DNA from: a bacterium SCSIO 12827
GTDB taxonomy: Bacteria; Pseudomonadota; Alphaproteobacteria; Rhodospirillales; Casp-alpha2
Length of the DNA: 64,000 bases
Assembly (NCBI GenBank): GCA_024397995.1
Contig: CP073746.1
Span: 2,725,501 to 2,789,500 of the forward strand
Reading direction: 5' to 3'
This document shows positions 7,645-17,158 of this stretch, piece after piece; positions within the stretch are counted from its first letter, which is position 1; every line of letters begins with the position of its first letter. Below the pieces are notes generated by a model. The model saw only the letters and a program-made list of their open reading frames with translations. It was not told the origin of the DNA and did not search any database. The position numbers and the translations under genes are program-made.

Positions 7645-9744
7645 CTATAGATCGGCGAATGTGCCGCCCGCGCGGGCAAGCTTTTCCAGAAGCGGCGCAG
7701 GCTCAAGCGCCGGCGAGGCGGCCTTCGCCCAATGGGCCAGACGTTCGTAAACATGCTTGGCGCCGACCTGATCGGCGTGGAACATGGGCCCGCCCTTGGC
7801 GATGGGGAAGCCGTAACCGTTGGTCCAGATGATGTCGATGTCCGACGCGCGCTGGGCCATGCCCTCGTCGAGGATTTTAGCCCCCTCGTTGATCAGGGCA
7901 TAGAAGCAGCGCTCGTGGATTTCCGTATCCGTGATCTCGCGGCGCTCGATCCCCAGCTCGGCCGAGGCCGCCTCAATGATCTTCTGCACCTCGGGATCCG
8001 GCAGCGGCTTGCGCGATCCTTCCTCGTAGCGGTACCAGCCGGCATTGGTCTTCTGGCCTTTACGACCGGCCTCGACCACCCGGTCGGCAGCCACGGGCCA
8101 GCGTTCGCCCGGCTTGATGAATTGCTTCTGCCGCTTGCGCACCAGATAGGACACGTCGAGTCCCGCCAGATCGCCCACGGCCAGGGGTCCCATGGCGAAG
8201 CCGAAATCCAGAAACACCTTGTCAATCTGCTGCGGCAGGGCCCCTTCCTCAATCAGGAAATAAGCCTGGCGGGTATAGCGGTGGTACATGCGGTTGCCGA
8301 CGAAACCGTCGCAGTTGCCGACCAGCACCGGAATCTTTTCGATCTTTTTGCCGAGCGACATAACCGTGGCAATCACGTCCTTAGCCGTTTCCTTGCCGCG
8401 CACGTTTTCCATCAGCTTCATGACGTTGGCCGGGCTGAAGAAATGGGTGCCGATGACATTCGCCGGCCGCTTGGTTGCCGCAGCGATCTCGTCGATATCC
8501 AGGGTCGAGGTATTGGTCGCCAGGATCGCGCCCGGCTTCATCACCTTATCAAGCTCGCCGAAGATGGTTTTCTTCAGGTCCATTTCCTCGAACACCGCCT
8601 CGACCACGATATCGGCGGAACCGATGCCGGCATAGTCGGTAACGCCGGAAATCAGGCCCATGCGGGTATCCATGGCGTCCTGGCTGAGCCGTCCCTTGGA
8701 GACGGTGGCGGCGTAATTCTTTTCGACCTTGGCCATCCCCGCCTTGAGCGCCTCGTCCGAGGTTTCCAGAACGGTCACCGGAATGCCCGCGTTGGCGAAG
8801 CACATGGCGATGCCGCCGCCCATGGTGCCGCAGCCGACGATGGCGGCGGTCGCGATCGGGCGTTTCTGGACGTCCCTGGGCACGTCCTTGACCTTGGCGG
8901 CCTCGCGTTCGGCGAAGAACAGATGGCGCTGCGCCTTGGACTGTTCGGAATCCCGGCATTCGACGAAAATGTCGCGTTCCGCCGCCATGCCTTCGTCGAA
9001 GGATTTGGTCGCCGCGATCTCGACGCAGTCGATGCAGGCGAGCGGCGCCTTCAGCCCGCGCGAGCGGCGTTCCCAGGTCTTGCGCATTTCGGCGAAGACT
9101 TCCGGGTCGGCGTCGGTCACCGCCAGATCGCGAACCTTGCGGAGCGCCGCCCCCTCGGCGACCAACTTTTCCGCGTAGGCGACGGCGCCCTCGGTCAGGT
9201 CGCCGGAAACGATCTCGTCGATGATCCCCAGGTCATGGGCCGCGCCCGCGGCAAACGGGTCGCCGGACAGGATCACCTTCAACGCCCGCCGGGCGCCGAT
9301 GATGCGCGGCAGGCGTTGCGTGCCGCCGGACCCGGGCACGATGCCCAGCTTGACCTCGGGCAGGGCGACCTGGGCGGTGGCGTCGGCCACGCGGTAATGA
9401 CAGCTGAGCGGCAGTTCCAGGCCGCCGCCGAAGGTCGTGGAATGCAGGGCCGCGACCACGATCTTGGGAAAGTCCTCGATCCGGGCGCAGAGCTGCCGCA
9501 GGGTCGGTTCCGCCGGGGGCGTGCCGAATTCGCGGATGTCGGCACCACCGGAAAAGCACCGCCCACCGCCCCGGATCACCACGGCGTCGATGCCGCCGTC
9601 GGCTTCTGCCTTGTCCAGGGCGTCCATGACGCCCGCGCGCACCGCATGGCCCAGGGCGTTGACCGGCGGGCTGTCGATGATGACGACGGCGATGCGGCCC
9701 GTGATATCCATCGTGACGGGCGTTGCGGGATCGGATGCGGACAT
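7645..9744 (-). CDS. fadB: enoyl-CoA hydratase / 3-hydroxyacyl-CoA dehydrogenase fusion
   Basis: Bifunctional beta-oxidation enzyme of 699 residues. Residues about 12-195 are a crotonase domain (GGGRCFSGGADIREF oxyanion loop; LPEVKLGIVPGSGGTQRLPR). Residues about 300-480 are an NAD-binding 3-hydroxyacyl-CoA dehydrogenase domain (VGCGTMGGGIAMCFANAG Rossmann loop; catalytic His in GTHFFSPANVMKLME; NCDGFVGNRM). Two C-terminal dehydrogenase repeats follow. The ATG has AAAGGAAACAG upstream. It sits 30 bp after the TPP enzyme and 21 bp before the thiolase, so it is co-transcribed. The order resembles FadJ/FadN-type proteins as well as FadB; I use fadB loosely. Confidence 0.93.
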   Translation of the reverse strand: MSASDPATPVTMDITGRIAVVIIDSPPVNALGHAVRAGVMDALDKAEADGGIDAVVIRGGGRCFSGGADIREFGTPPAEPTLRQLCARIEDFPKIVVAALHSTTFGGGLELPLSCHYRVADATAQVALPEVKLGIVPGSGGTQRLPRIIGARRALKVILSGDPFAAGAAHDLGIIDEIVSGDLTEGAVAYAEKLVAEGAALRKVRDLAVTDADPEVFAEMRKTWERRSRGLKAPLACIDCVEIAATKSFDEGMAAERDIFVECRDSEQSKAQRHLFFAEREAAKVKDVPRDVQKRPIATAAIVGCGTMGGGIAMCFANAGIPVTVLETSDEALKAGMAKVEKNYAATVSKGRLSQDAMDTRMGLISGVTDYAGIGSADIVVEAVFEEMDLKKTIFGELDKVMKPGAILATNTSTLDIDEIAAATKRPANVIGTHFFSPANVMKLMENVRGKETAKDVIATVMSLGKKIEKIPVLVGNCDGFVGNRMYHRYTRQAYFLIEEGALPQQIDKVFLDFGFAMGPLAVGDLAGLDVSYLVRKRQKQFIKPGERWPVAADRVVEAGRKGQKTNAGWYRYEEGSRKPLPDPEVQKIIEAASAELGIERREITDTEIHERCFYALINEGAKILDEGMAQRASDIDIIWTNGYGFPIAKGGPMFHADQVGAKHVYERLAHWAKAASPALEPAPLLEKLARAGGTFADL

Positions 9745-9774
9745 GGCTGTTTCCTTTTGCTTTTGCGGACGGGC

Positions 9775-11439
9775 CTATTGGGGCTTGCCCGGTTTCAGGC
9801 TGGTCAGGTTGGTATAGGCACTAATGTGTTCAAGCGACGCAGCGACATCGATGACCACGGGGCCGTTATGGGCCAGGGCTTCGGCAAGCACGTCGTCCGC
9901 CTGTTCGGCCGTGTCGATCCGCAGGCCTTTGGCGCCGAAACTTTCCGCCCATTTGGCGAAGTCCGGGTTGACCAGATTGGTGCCTTCGATGCGGCCGGGA
10001 AAGGATTTTTCCTGATGCAGGCGGATGGTGCCGTAGCTTTTGTTGTTGGATACGAAGATGCGCACCTTCGCACCGTACTGCACGGCGGTCGCCAATTCGT
10101 TCCCGGTCATCAGCGTGCCGCCGTCGCCGCACACCGTGACGACCTGGCGGTCCGGATGGCGCAAGGCCGCCGCTACCGCGGACGGCACACCCAGGCCCAT
10201 GGCCCCGGACACGGCCCCCAGCAAAATCTGCGTCGGCTTGAACGGGAAATAGCGATGGACCCAGGAATTGAAGTTGCCCGCGTCCATGGTGATGACCGCA
10301 TCGCCTTTCAGCTGCGCCCTGAAGGCGGCAATGACATGGCCGAAGTTGACCCCGTCGGGCGCCGACCAGGGCTTCCATTCCGCCATCTTGCGGTTGGCGT
10401 CGCGTAGACGCTTCAGCCAATCGCTCCGTCCCGTCGGCGCCTGTGGCGACGTCAAGGCGGCCAGACGTTCGATGAAATCCTCGGCGTCGGCGCAAATGGA
10501 CTGCGCCGTTTCGAACACATGGTCCAAATGGTCGCCGTCGGGATAGACGTGGATCAGTGGCTGCTTGGGCTGAGGGGCCTCGGGCAGCAGGTAGCCCTGG
10601 GTCGTGACATCTCCCAGGCGCGTGCCGACGGCGACGATCAGGTCCGCGTCCTGCAAGGTTTCGCGGATTGATGCCGGCACGCCGTACCCCAAGTGGGCCG
10701 CGAAATGGTCGTGGTCGTTGGGGAAGATGTCCTGGTTCTTGAAGCTGGCGGCGACCGGCAGGGACCAGGCTTCGGAACAGGCCAGCAATGCCGCCCGCGC
10801 CGAAGGGGCGCGCAGCATGCCGCCCGCGATCAGGACCGGCCGCTTGGCGCGGCCGATGGCCGCCGCCACGGCCTTGACCTGGGCGTCCGTCGCCTTGGGC
10901 TTTTCCAAGGCGATTGGGCTGACACCCGTATCTTCCGCCGGGTCGAGCAACATATCCTCGGGCAGGACCACGACGACCGGGCCCGGCGTGCCTTCCTGGG
11001 CAATCTGGAATGCCTGAGCCACGACCTTGGCCAGATTCTTGGGCTCATGCACTTCGTCCACATGCTTGGCCATGTCGCCGAAGGTGATTTTGTAGTCAAC
11101 CTCTTGGAAGGCGCCGCGGCCCAGATCGGCGCGCGGCACCTGGCCGATGAACAGGACCAGCGGCACCGCGTCCTGTTCCGCCGTATGCACGGCGATGGCG
11201 GCATTACAAGCACCCGGTCCGCGGCTGACCAGGGCAACGCCGGGGGCCCCCGTCAGCTTGGCATCGGCGACGGCCATGAACCCGGCTCCGCCTTCGTGGC
11301 GGCAGGATACGACCTGGATGTCATCGCAATCGTGCAGGGAATCCAGTACCGCAAGGTAGCTTTCTCCCGGCACACAGAACACACGGTCGACACCGTGCAG
11401 CACCAGTGTATCCACCAAGGCGTCGGCGGCGCGTTTCAT
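9775..11439 (-). CDS. thiamine-pyrophosphate-dependent acetolactate-synthase-like enzyme
   Basis: TPP enzyme of about 554 residues with the three-domain layout of the acetolactate synthase family. The N-terminal pyrimidine-binding domain has the activating Glu in CRHEGGAGFMA. A central domain follows. The C-terminal domain has the Mg/diphosphate motif GDGGTLMTGNELATA ending in SNNKSYG. The start at 11439 follows GGAGGAGA; the frame is open upstream but lacks a site. No ilvN-like small subunit or other branched-chain gene is adjacent. It sits between an acyl-CoA synthetase and a beta-oxidation fusion, which suggests an acyl-CoA substrate, such as a 2-hydroxyacyl-CoA lyase role, rather than valine synthesis. 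This is inference. Confidence 0.85.
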   Translation of the reverse strand: MKRAADALVDTLVLHGVDRVFCVPGESYLAVLDSLHDCDDIQVVSCRHEGGAGFMAVADAKLTGAPGVALVSRGPGACNAAIAVHTAEQDAVPLVLFIGQVPRADLGRGAFQEVDYKITFGDMAKHVDEVHEPKNLAKVVAQAFQIAQEGTPGPVVVVLPEDMLLDPAEDTGVSPIALEKPKATDAQVKAVAAAIGRAKRPVLIAGGMLRAPSARAALLACSEAWSLPVAASFKNQDIFPNDHDHFAAHLGYGVPASIRETLQDADLIVAVGTRLGDVTTQGYLLPEAPQPKQPLIHVYPDGDHLDHVFETAQSICADAEDFIERLAALTSPQAPTGRSDWLKRLRDANRKMAEWKPWSAPDGVNFGHVIAAFRAQLKGDAVITMDAGNFNSWVHRYFPFKPTQILLGAVSGAMGLGVPSAVAAALRHPDRQVVTVCGDGGTLMTGNELATAVQYGAKVRIFVSNNKSYGTIRLHQEKSFPGRIEGTNLVNPDFAKWAESFGAKGLRIDTAEQADDVLAEALAHNGPVVIDVAASLEHISAYTNLTSLKPGKPQ

Positions 11440-11513
11440 TTTATTGTCTCCTCCCGGATTGAGTCTTTCCGGAACTTTAGCATGGCGTGATCGGGTGAAA
11501 ATGGTGTGCTGTT

Positions 11514-13166
11514 TCATTCCGCGACGCTGATCGTCTCGGGCCAGCGGTAGTCGGCGAAATGCTCACGCAGATCCTTCTTGGAAATCTTGCCCGTCGCCGT
11601 ATGGGGGATTTCCTCGACGAACACGATGTCGTCGGGCAGCCACCATTTGGCGACGTGTTTGGCCAACACGGCGCGGATACTGTCGGGCGAGACAGTTGCA
11701 CCCTGGCGCGGGACGATAACCAGCAGAGGCCGTTCCTCCCACTTCGGGTGTTTGACGGCGATCGCCGCTGCCTCCACCACGTCGGGATGGGTAAGGGCAT
11801 AATTCTCCAAATCGATGGAACTAATCCATTCGCCGCCCGATTTGATCAGGTCCTTGGAGCGATCGGAAACACGGACCAGCCCATCGGACGAGATCGAGGC
11901 CATGTCGCCGGTGCCGAACCAACCCTCGGCGTCGAAGGCGGCTTCCGTCGCAGCGTCATCCTCGAAATACGCGGCGGCGACCCAGGGGCCACGAACAAAC
12001 ATCTGGCCCACGGCCTTGCCGTCATGGGGCAGCCGGGTGCCGTCAAGATCGACGATCTTGACCTCAAACCCGAACAGCGGCCGGCCCTGGGTCTGCTGAA
12101 CCTTATAACGTTCGTCCGCCGGCAGGTCCTGATGACGCTGGCGCAGGCGCCCGGTGGTACCGGCGGCGCTCAATTCCGTCATGCCCCAGGCATGGACGAC
12201 GGCGACGCCGTAGTCTTCTTCGAACGCCTTGATCATGGCCAGCGACGGCGCCGAGCCGCCGATGTTGCAGATCTTCAGGTGGGGCAGCTTGGCGCCCGTC
12301 TTCTTGAGGTGCTCAAGCACGCCGATCCAGATCGTCGGCACCCCGGCGGTGACCGTGACCTTTTCCTCTTCCAACAGGCGGCAGATGTTGTCCCCGTGCA
12401 TATGCGGGCCGGGCAGCACCAGTTTGGTGCCGGAAATGGGCGCGGCGTAAGGCACCATCCAGCCGTGCACATGGAACATGCTGACCGCCGGCAACAGGAC
12501 GGTGCGGGAATCGATGCATAGCGGATGGTCGCTGGATGTTCCGGCAATCGCATGCAGCACCATGGCACGGTGGGTATACAGCACACCCTTGGGATTGCCC
12601 GTGGTGCCCGACGTATAGCAAAGCGCCACCGCCGTTTTCTCATCGAACTCCGGCCAGTCGAAGGTGTCGTCCTCGGCGGCCAAAAGGTCTTCGTAACAGA
12701 CCGCGTTCCGAAGCGACGTCTTCGGCATCTTGCCGCTGTCACACAGGATGATGAACTTCTCGATGGTCGGGCATTGATCCTGCAGGCCTTCCATCATCTC
12801 GACCCAGGTGGTGTCGATGAACATCACACGGTCCTTGGCGTGATTGATGATGTAGACGATCTGATCGGGAAACAGGCGCGGATTGATCGTGTGGATCACC
12901 GCCCCCGACCCGCCGATGCCGTAATACAATTCGAAATGCCGGTAGGTGGTCCAGGCCATGGTGCCGACACGGTCACCTTGCTGAATACCCAGGCGCGTCA
13001 GGGCATTGGCAAGGCGGCACATGCGCTTGTAGGCGTCGGCGTAGGTATAGCGGTGCATGTCGCCTTCGACCCGATGGGTCACGATCTCGACATCGCCATG
13101 CCAGGCGGCCGCATGCTTGACGATCATCGACGTCAGCAGCGGCACGTCCATTATCAATCCGTGCAC
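11514..13166 (-). CDS. long/medium-chain acyl-CoA synthetase (AMP-forming)
   Basis: Activates a carboxylic acid to its CoA thioester through an acyl-adenylate. The 550 residues contain the P-loop [18 protein letters not shown], the WGMTE motif, GWFGTGD, the hinge region [15 protein letters not shown] and the C-terminal [10 protein letters not shown] with the catalytic Lys. I place the start at a GTG (13166) with an excellent ribosome site (AAGGAGGAA, 6-base spacing). The frame is open upstream to 13439 but that part has no family similarity. It heads the unit with the TPP enzyme, FadB-type fusion and thiolase, and is divergent from an acyl-CoA dehydrogenase. Confidence 0.92.
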   Translation of the reverse strand: MHGLIMDVPLLTSMIVKHAAAWHGDVEIVTHRVEGDMHRYTYADAYKRMCRLANALTRLGIQQGDRVGTMAWTTYRHFELYYGIGGSGAVIHTINPRLFPDQIVYIINHAKDRVMFIDTTWVEMMEGLQDQCPTIEKFIILCDSGKMPKTSLRNAVCYEDLLAAEDDTFDWPEFDEKTAVALCYTSGTTGNPKGVLYTHRAMVLHAIAGTSSDHPLCIDSRTVLLPAVSMFHVHGWMVPYAAPISGTKLVLPGPHMHGDNICRLLEEEKVTVTAGVPTIWIGVLEHLKKTGAKLPHLKICNIGGSAPSLAMIKAFEEDYGVAVVHAWGMTELSAAGTTGRLRQRHQDLPADERYKVQQTQGRPLFGFEVKIVDLDGTRLPHDGKAVGQMFVRGPWVAAAYFEDDAATEAAFDAEGWFGTGDMASISSDGLVRVSDRSKDLIKSGGEWISSIDLENYALTHPDVVEAAAIAVKHPKWEERPLLVIVPRQGATVSPDSIRAVLAKHVAKWWLPDDIVFVEEIPHTATGKISKKDLREHFADYRWPETISVAE

Positions 13167-13380
13167 GGATGTTCCTCCTTCGTGCGTATTGGTCTTTTCC
13201 CCGGGCCTTGCGCCCGGGTTTTCCGGACTATGGCGGCACGCTGCGGGCGAGATCAAGCATCCATGAAAGCACGGTTCGCAGTGCGGAACGGGTGCCGGGT
13301 GGGCCTTGTATTCGCCGGGCGATGCGCTAACACTTCTCACGCTTTCCACCAGACCATCGAAAAGACCTAAGGACACGGCC

Positions 13381-14604
13381 ATGGACTTCACCCCTTCCCC
13401 CCGCACCGTTGAACTGGCGGACAGACTCGCGGCCTTCATGGAGGCCGAGGTTTATCCCAACGAAGCGCTTTATCAGGAACAGCTTTCGGCCGGGGACACG
13501 CGGTGGAAGGTCGTGCCCATCGTTGAGGACCTGAAGGCCAAGGCCAAGGCGGCCGGTCTGTGGAACCTGTTCCTGCCAGAAAGCGAGCTGGGTGCGGGCC
13601 TGACCAATCTGGAATACGCGCCCTTGTGCGAGATCATGGGCCGTGTTCCCTGGGCCCCCGAGGTCTTCAACTGTTCCGCCCCCGACACGGGCAACATGGA
13701 AACCCTGGTCCGCTACGGCGATGCGGCGCAGAAGGAACAATGGCTGAAACCCTTGCTGAGCGGGGATATCCGATCCGCCTTTGCCATGACCGAGCCGGAT
13801 GTGGCGTCGTCGGACGCGACCAACATCAAGACCAGCATCCGCCTAGACGGCGACCACTACGTCATCAACGGGCGCAAATGGTGGACCTCGGGTATCGGGT
13901 CCCCCCACTGCAAGGTCATGATCGTCATGGGCAAGAACGATCCCAATGCCGAAACCTACCGCCAACAGTCCATGATCCTGGTTCCGGTCGACACACCCGG
14001 CGTCACGGTCCTGCGCATGCTTGACGTCATGGGCTTCGACGATGCGCCCCACGGCCATGGGGAAGTCGTGTTCGATAATGTCCGGGTTCCCGCCGGCAAC
14101 ATGCTGCTGGGCGAAGGACGCGGGTTCGAGATCGCTCAGGGACGCCTCGGCCCCGGGCGCATCCACCATTGTATGCGCATCATCGGCATCGCCGAGCGGG
14201 CGCTGGAGATGATGTGCAAACGCGCGACCGAACGGGAAACCTGGGGTAAGGCCCTGGCCGACCGCGGCGTCACCCAGGAACGGATCGCCCAAAGCCGCAT
14301 CGAGATCGAGATGTGCCGCCTCTTGGTTCTCAAGGCCGCCTGGATGATGGACGAAGTCGGCAACAAGGCCGCCCGTCAGGAAATCGCCATGATCAAAGTC
14401 GCCGCGCCCAACATGGCGCTGGCGGTCGTCGACCGCGCGATCCAGGCCTTCGGCGGCGCCGGCATGTGCCAGGACACGCCGCTCGCCTATTATTGGGCGC
14501 GCATGCGGGCCCTCAAATTCGCCGACGGCCCCGACGAGGTTCACCGCCGCCAGATCGCGCGCACGGAACTGCGCCGGCAGATGAATTGGCCGCCGCGCGG
14601 CTGA
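13381..14604 (+). CDS. acyl-CoA dehydrogenase, ACAD10/11 (LvaC-like) type
   Basis: FAD enzyme of 407 residues that oxidises acyl-CoA, or rearranges phosphorylated hydroxyacyl-CoA in the ACAD10/11-LvaC branch. It has [15 protein letters not shown] (FAD/acyl-binding segment), [10 protein letters not shown], and the C-terminal [16 protein letters not shown], which is the signature of the ACAD10/11 branch rather than of short/medium-chain enzymes. The ATG has TAAGGACA upstream. It is divergent from the acyl-CoA synthetase with about 210 bp between them, and an APH-like kinase of the kind fused to ACAD in ACAD10/11 lies at 19263-20300. The specific substrate is unknown. Confidence 0.9.
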   Translation: MDFTPSPRTVELADRLAAFMEAEVYPNEALYQEQLSAGDTRWKVVPIVEDLKAKAKAAGLWNLFLPESELGAGLTNLEYAPLCEIMGRVPWAPEVFNCSAPDTGNMETLVRYGDAAQKEQWLKPLLSGDIRSAFAMTEPDVASSDATNIKTSIRLDGDHYVINGRKWWTSGIGSPHCKVMIVMGKNDPNAETYRQQSMILVPVDTPGVTVLRMLDVMGFDDAPHGHGEVVFDNVRVPAGNMLLGEGRGFEIAQGRLGPGRIHHCMRIIGIAERALEMMCKRATERETWGKALADRGVTQERIAQSRIEIEMCRLLVLKAAWMMDEVGNKAARQEIAMIKVAAPNMALAVVDRAIQAFGGAGMCQDTPLAYYWARMRALKFADGPDEVHRRQIARTELRRQMNWPPRG

Positions 14605-14790
14605 CCCCGGTTTTCCCGGGCAAATTTGCATCAGGGCATGGGGCCGTGTTAGGCCCTAGGGGACGGTCGGCCATGATCGTCCGGCCATTTCCGTGCGGAA
14701 TCGGCCGTTCCGTTCCTCCCCCGCGTGCCGAACCGCGGGGCGATGCGCCGGCCCCGCCGCCGGCGCTGAACACAGAAAATTAGGATCGTT

Positions 14791-15824
14791 ATGCCCAAGA
14801 TCTCCAACCTGCCTGCCGGGGCGGGACTGTTTTTATTGATGTCCGCCGTCTTCCTGTTCGACACGCCTTCTCTTCGCGCCGCGACCGGAAACGGCGCCGC
14901 CCCGAATTCGCCCCCATGGCGGAAGCCGCCCGCCGCGACGACATTGCCGGCCTGAAGTTGGCGTTGGTATCCGCGATCGCGTCCGAGCCCCGCCGGTTGG
15001 ACGAACTGGTGGCCTACGCGGTCGCTGCCGCCCCCCGGCACCGGGACGCCCTGGCCGCCACCGCCACCGCCGCCTTTCCGGCCTTTGGCGACCGCATCAA
15101 CACCGCCGCGAACGGCACCCCCGTGACGAGCAGCGGCACAACCGGTGCCGCCGTCCTGCCCATAGCGCCGACCGCGTCACCGGGCGAATGGTCGGGCGAG
15201 GTCGAACTGGGCGGCGGACGCGCCACGGGCAACACGGAAACGGAAGAAGTCAACGCGGCGGCCAAGGTCAGCTACACGCGCGGGCCGTGGGAAGCCGAAG
15301 CGACGGCAAGTTATGATTTCGCCAAGGACACCGGGACCATCAACACGCAGCACCTGCGCCTGGGCGGCAATGCGAAATACCTCTTCACCGACCGCGCCTT
15401 CGTCTTCGGATTGATCGATTACGACGATGACCGGTTCAGCGGCTTCACCTACGAACTGACCCAGGCCGCCGGCCTGGGCTACAAGGTCATTCGCTCGGAC
15501 GATATCGGTCTTGAGATGACCGCCGGCCCCGCCCTTCGTCTCAGCGAGGTCAAGGCGACGGAAGAACAGCTTGTCGAACCCGGTGCCCGAGGCGGGCTTG
15601 GATTCCGCTGGCAGGTTTCGGACAACGCCACCTTCACCAACACCGCGTCGGTGACATGGGGCGATGAGCGGACGATCACCGAAAACACCGCCGCCCTGAC
15701 CATGAAGATCGTCGGTGGCCTGTCTGGGCGCCTGTCCTATCACCTGGAACACAACTCGGGCGCGCCGGCGGGTACCGAGGCCACGGACACCCTGACCAAG
15801 GCCTCACTTGTCTATGGGTTCTGA
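14791..15824 (+). CDS. DUF481 outer-membrane protein, apparent frameshift after signal peptide
   Basis: The body (302 residues from an ATG at 14916) is a DUF481/YdiY-like beta-barrel: GEWSGEVELGGGRATGNTETEEV, repeated amphipathic strands and a C-terminal aromatic residue (LVYGF) as in outer-membrane proteins. On its own it lacks an export signal. Directly upstream, in another frame, an ATG at 14791 encodes a good signal peptide (AGAGLFLLMSAVFLFDTPSLRAA). Both parts join if one base is added near the C run at 14911-14915. The body frame has no start codon upstream of 14916 before a stop at 14781. Either a sequencing error or a true lesion is likely. It may also be non-functional. Role of the family: unknown, sometimes called salt-induced. 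Confidence 0.7.
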
Positions 15825-16219
15825 TGGACCGGTTGTTCAATGCTTGGCCCGGCAGGGTGGAATTCCCTGAATTGAAAAATAACAAAGCAAACAATCGCAA
15901 AATTTTATTTATCCGGTCGGGCCCTTTCAAATATTCATGAAATCGACTGTAGGTCGTTGTTAAAAACCGTCCTTTTCGGAATTTTTTGATTTTTTTCAAG
16001 GCCATCGACGGCATTGCGACAATGACACGAGAACCCAGACCATTGACTTTTGGGCCTTTTCACCCCCATATGGCTCATACGTGTTACATTTGTTATGTCG
16101 ATCTTAGATACCGGTTCGCCGGGTAGCTTCGTTATCCCCTGACAATGTGAACGTTAAAACGCCGCGCCGCGCATGGTGCGGGGCGCATTTGCTTCACCCA
16201 TTGAACGAGGAAAACAACA
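15825..16219. other. AT-rich leader/promoter region of the cold-shock gene
   Basis: About 395 bp with no supported gene. The first half is AT-rich with runs of T and A. From about 16040 it holds a TTGACT element and then a probable long 5' leader for the csp gene, ending in a hairpin (16164-16186). Long structured leaders are normal for cold-shock genes; the exact promoter is not certain. Confidence 0.5.
16164..16186 (+). promoter_or_regulatory. hairpin in csp 5' leader
   Basis: GCGCCGCGCA and TGCGGGGCGC form a ten-position stem with one mismatch and a three-base loop, about 33 bases upstream of the cold-shock ATG. It could shape a temperature-responsive leader or attenuate transcription. 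Structure is read from sequence; function is inferred. Confidence 0.4.
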
Positions 16220-16429
16220 ATGGCTACTGGTACCGTAAAATGGTTCAACCCGAACAAGGGTTTCGGCTTCATTCACCCCGACGATGGCTCCAAGGATGCA
16301 TTCGTGCATATCTCCGCCGTCGAACGCGCCGGCATTCATTCCCTGCGCGAAGGCCAGAAGGTCACTTATGACCTCCAGGCCGGGCAGAACGGCAAGTCCT
16401 CCGCTGAGAACTTGACGATCGCCGACTAA
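16220..16429 (+). CDS. cspA: cold-shock domain protein
   Basis: Single-stranded nucleic-acid-binding RNA chaperone of 69 residues, a five-strand OB fold. RNP1 reads [10 protein letters not shown] (residues about 14-23) and RNP2 reads DAFVHIS. The start has GAGGAAAAC upstream. The usual length is 66-70 residues. It is the first of three short plus-strand genes (followed by a basic coiled-coil protein and a zinc-ribbon protein). The symbol is generic: several csp paralogues are usual and this one cannot be numbered. Confidence 0.95.
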   Translation: MATGTVKWFNPNKGFGFIHPDDGSKDAFVHISAVERAGIHSLREGQKVTYDLQAGQNGKSSAENLTIAD

Positions 16430-16437
16430 CGTCTGAG

Positions 16438-16471
16438 ATCCCGCCCCCTGCTTTTGGGCCGGGGGCGGGCT
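16438..16471 (+). terminator. hairpin after cold-shock gene
   Basis: CCGCCCCC (16441-16448) and GGGGGCGG (16461-16468) form a strong GC stem just after the csp stop. No T run follows (TCAATCGTT), so it may be a Rho-assisted terminator or a 3' end stabiliser rather than a classical intrinsic terminator. Confidence 0.5.
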
Positions 16472-16538
16472 CAATCGTTCGCGGGCTGTGTGCATTTCCA
16501 TGCCGCCTCCACCTTCGTTACAGTAAAGGAGAGCTCCC

Positions 16539-16841
16539 GTGACGACATCTACCCGCCAACGCACGACCGCCCGCTCACGGGCGGAGGACGAATTTCTCGC
16601 CACTCAGAAAAAGAACAAGAAAGTGCTCGAAGAAAAAGAGCGCGAGCGTGATGAGAAATCCCAGCACGTGGCCAAATTGAAGGCACAGCGTCTGGCCAAG
16701 GAAGCCGTTGAGCGCGAAGAAGCCGAACGGGAAGCCGCCGCCAAACCGGCAAAACCTGTCAAGGCCGCGAAGACCGTGAAGCCGATCAAGGCGGGAAAGA
16801 AGAAGCCAGCCGGCAGCCTGCCTCAATTTCATCGCTTCTAG
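16539..16841 (+). CDS. small basic coiled-coil protein
   Basis: Function unknown. 100 residues: a helical, very charged middle (KKNKKVLEEKERERDEKSQ, EAVEREEAEREAAAK) and a Lys/Ala/Pro-rich tail (KPVKAAKTVKPIKAGKKKP), which resembles nucleic-acid-binding tails. The GTG start follows AAAGGAGAG with good spacing. It has no signal peptide and so is cytoplasmic. It lies between the cold-shock and zinc-ribbon genes, all in the same direction, suggesting RNA- or stress-related work, but this is only context. Confidence 0.65.
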   Translation: MTTSTRQRTTARSRAEDEFLATQKKNKKVLEEKERERDEKSQHVAKLKAQRLAKEAVEREEAEREAAAKPAKPVKAAKTVKPIKAGKKKPAGSLPQFHRF

Positions 16842-16901
16842 GGGCCGCACGGCCCGTTGAATGCGGCATCTGTACAAAGATATTGAACGAAGAGAAGACC
16901 C

Positions 16902-17114
16902 GTGACTGACGCCATCGATACCAAGGATTATGAAACGGACGCCGACGGCGGCCAGGTTTCCCCCGACCGGCCCAAGACGCGGACCTGCCTTCGATGTGAG
17001 ACCCGATTCATGAGCGCCTGGTCCGGCGAACGGATTTGTCCGCGCTGCAAGGGGTCGAGCGCTTGGCGCAACGACGCCCCCCTTCCCCAGCGATCCGGTT
17101 CAACCGTCAGCTGA
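16902..17114 (+). CDS. small zinc-ribbon protein
   Basis: Function unknown. 70 residues with two CxxC knuckles (CLRC near 31 and CPRC near 47), so it probably binds one zinc. The spacing and the phrase CETRFMSAWSGERICPRC resemble small zinc-finger proteins found widely in alphaproteobacteria. The start is a GTG after GAAGAGAAG. It is the third of three short same-strand genes behind the cold-shock gene. Confidence 0.75.
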   Translation: MTDAIDTKDYETDADGGQVSPDRPKTRTCLRCETRFMSAWSGERICPRCKGSSAWRNDAPLPQRSGSTVS

Positions 17115-17158
17115 CCCTCCAGCAAGGCCGGCTTGCCTTGCCCTTCTCCGCCCCATAA

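Noticed and set aside
7732-10407. 891-codon open frame on the plus strand opposite fadB and the TPP enzyme
   Set aside because: Antisense shadow of two well-recognised enzymes; its translation is Arg/His/Gly-rich with no domain.
9775-11439. acetolactate synthase IlvB
   Set aside because: No ilvN/ilvC neighbour and a position inside a beta-oxidation unit; kept as ALS-like only.
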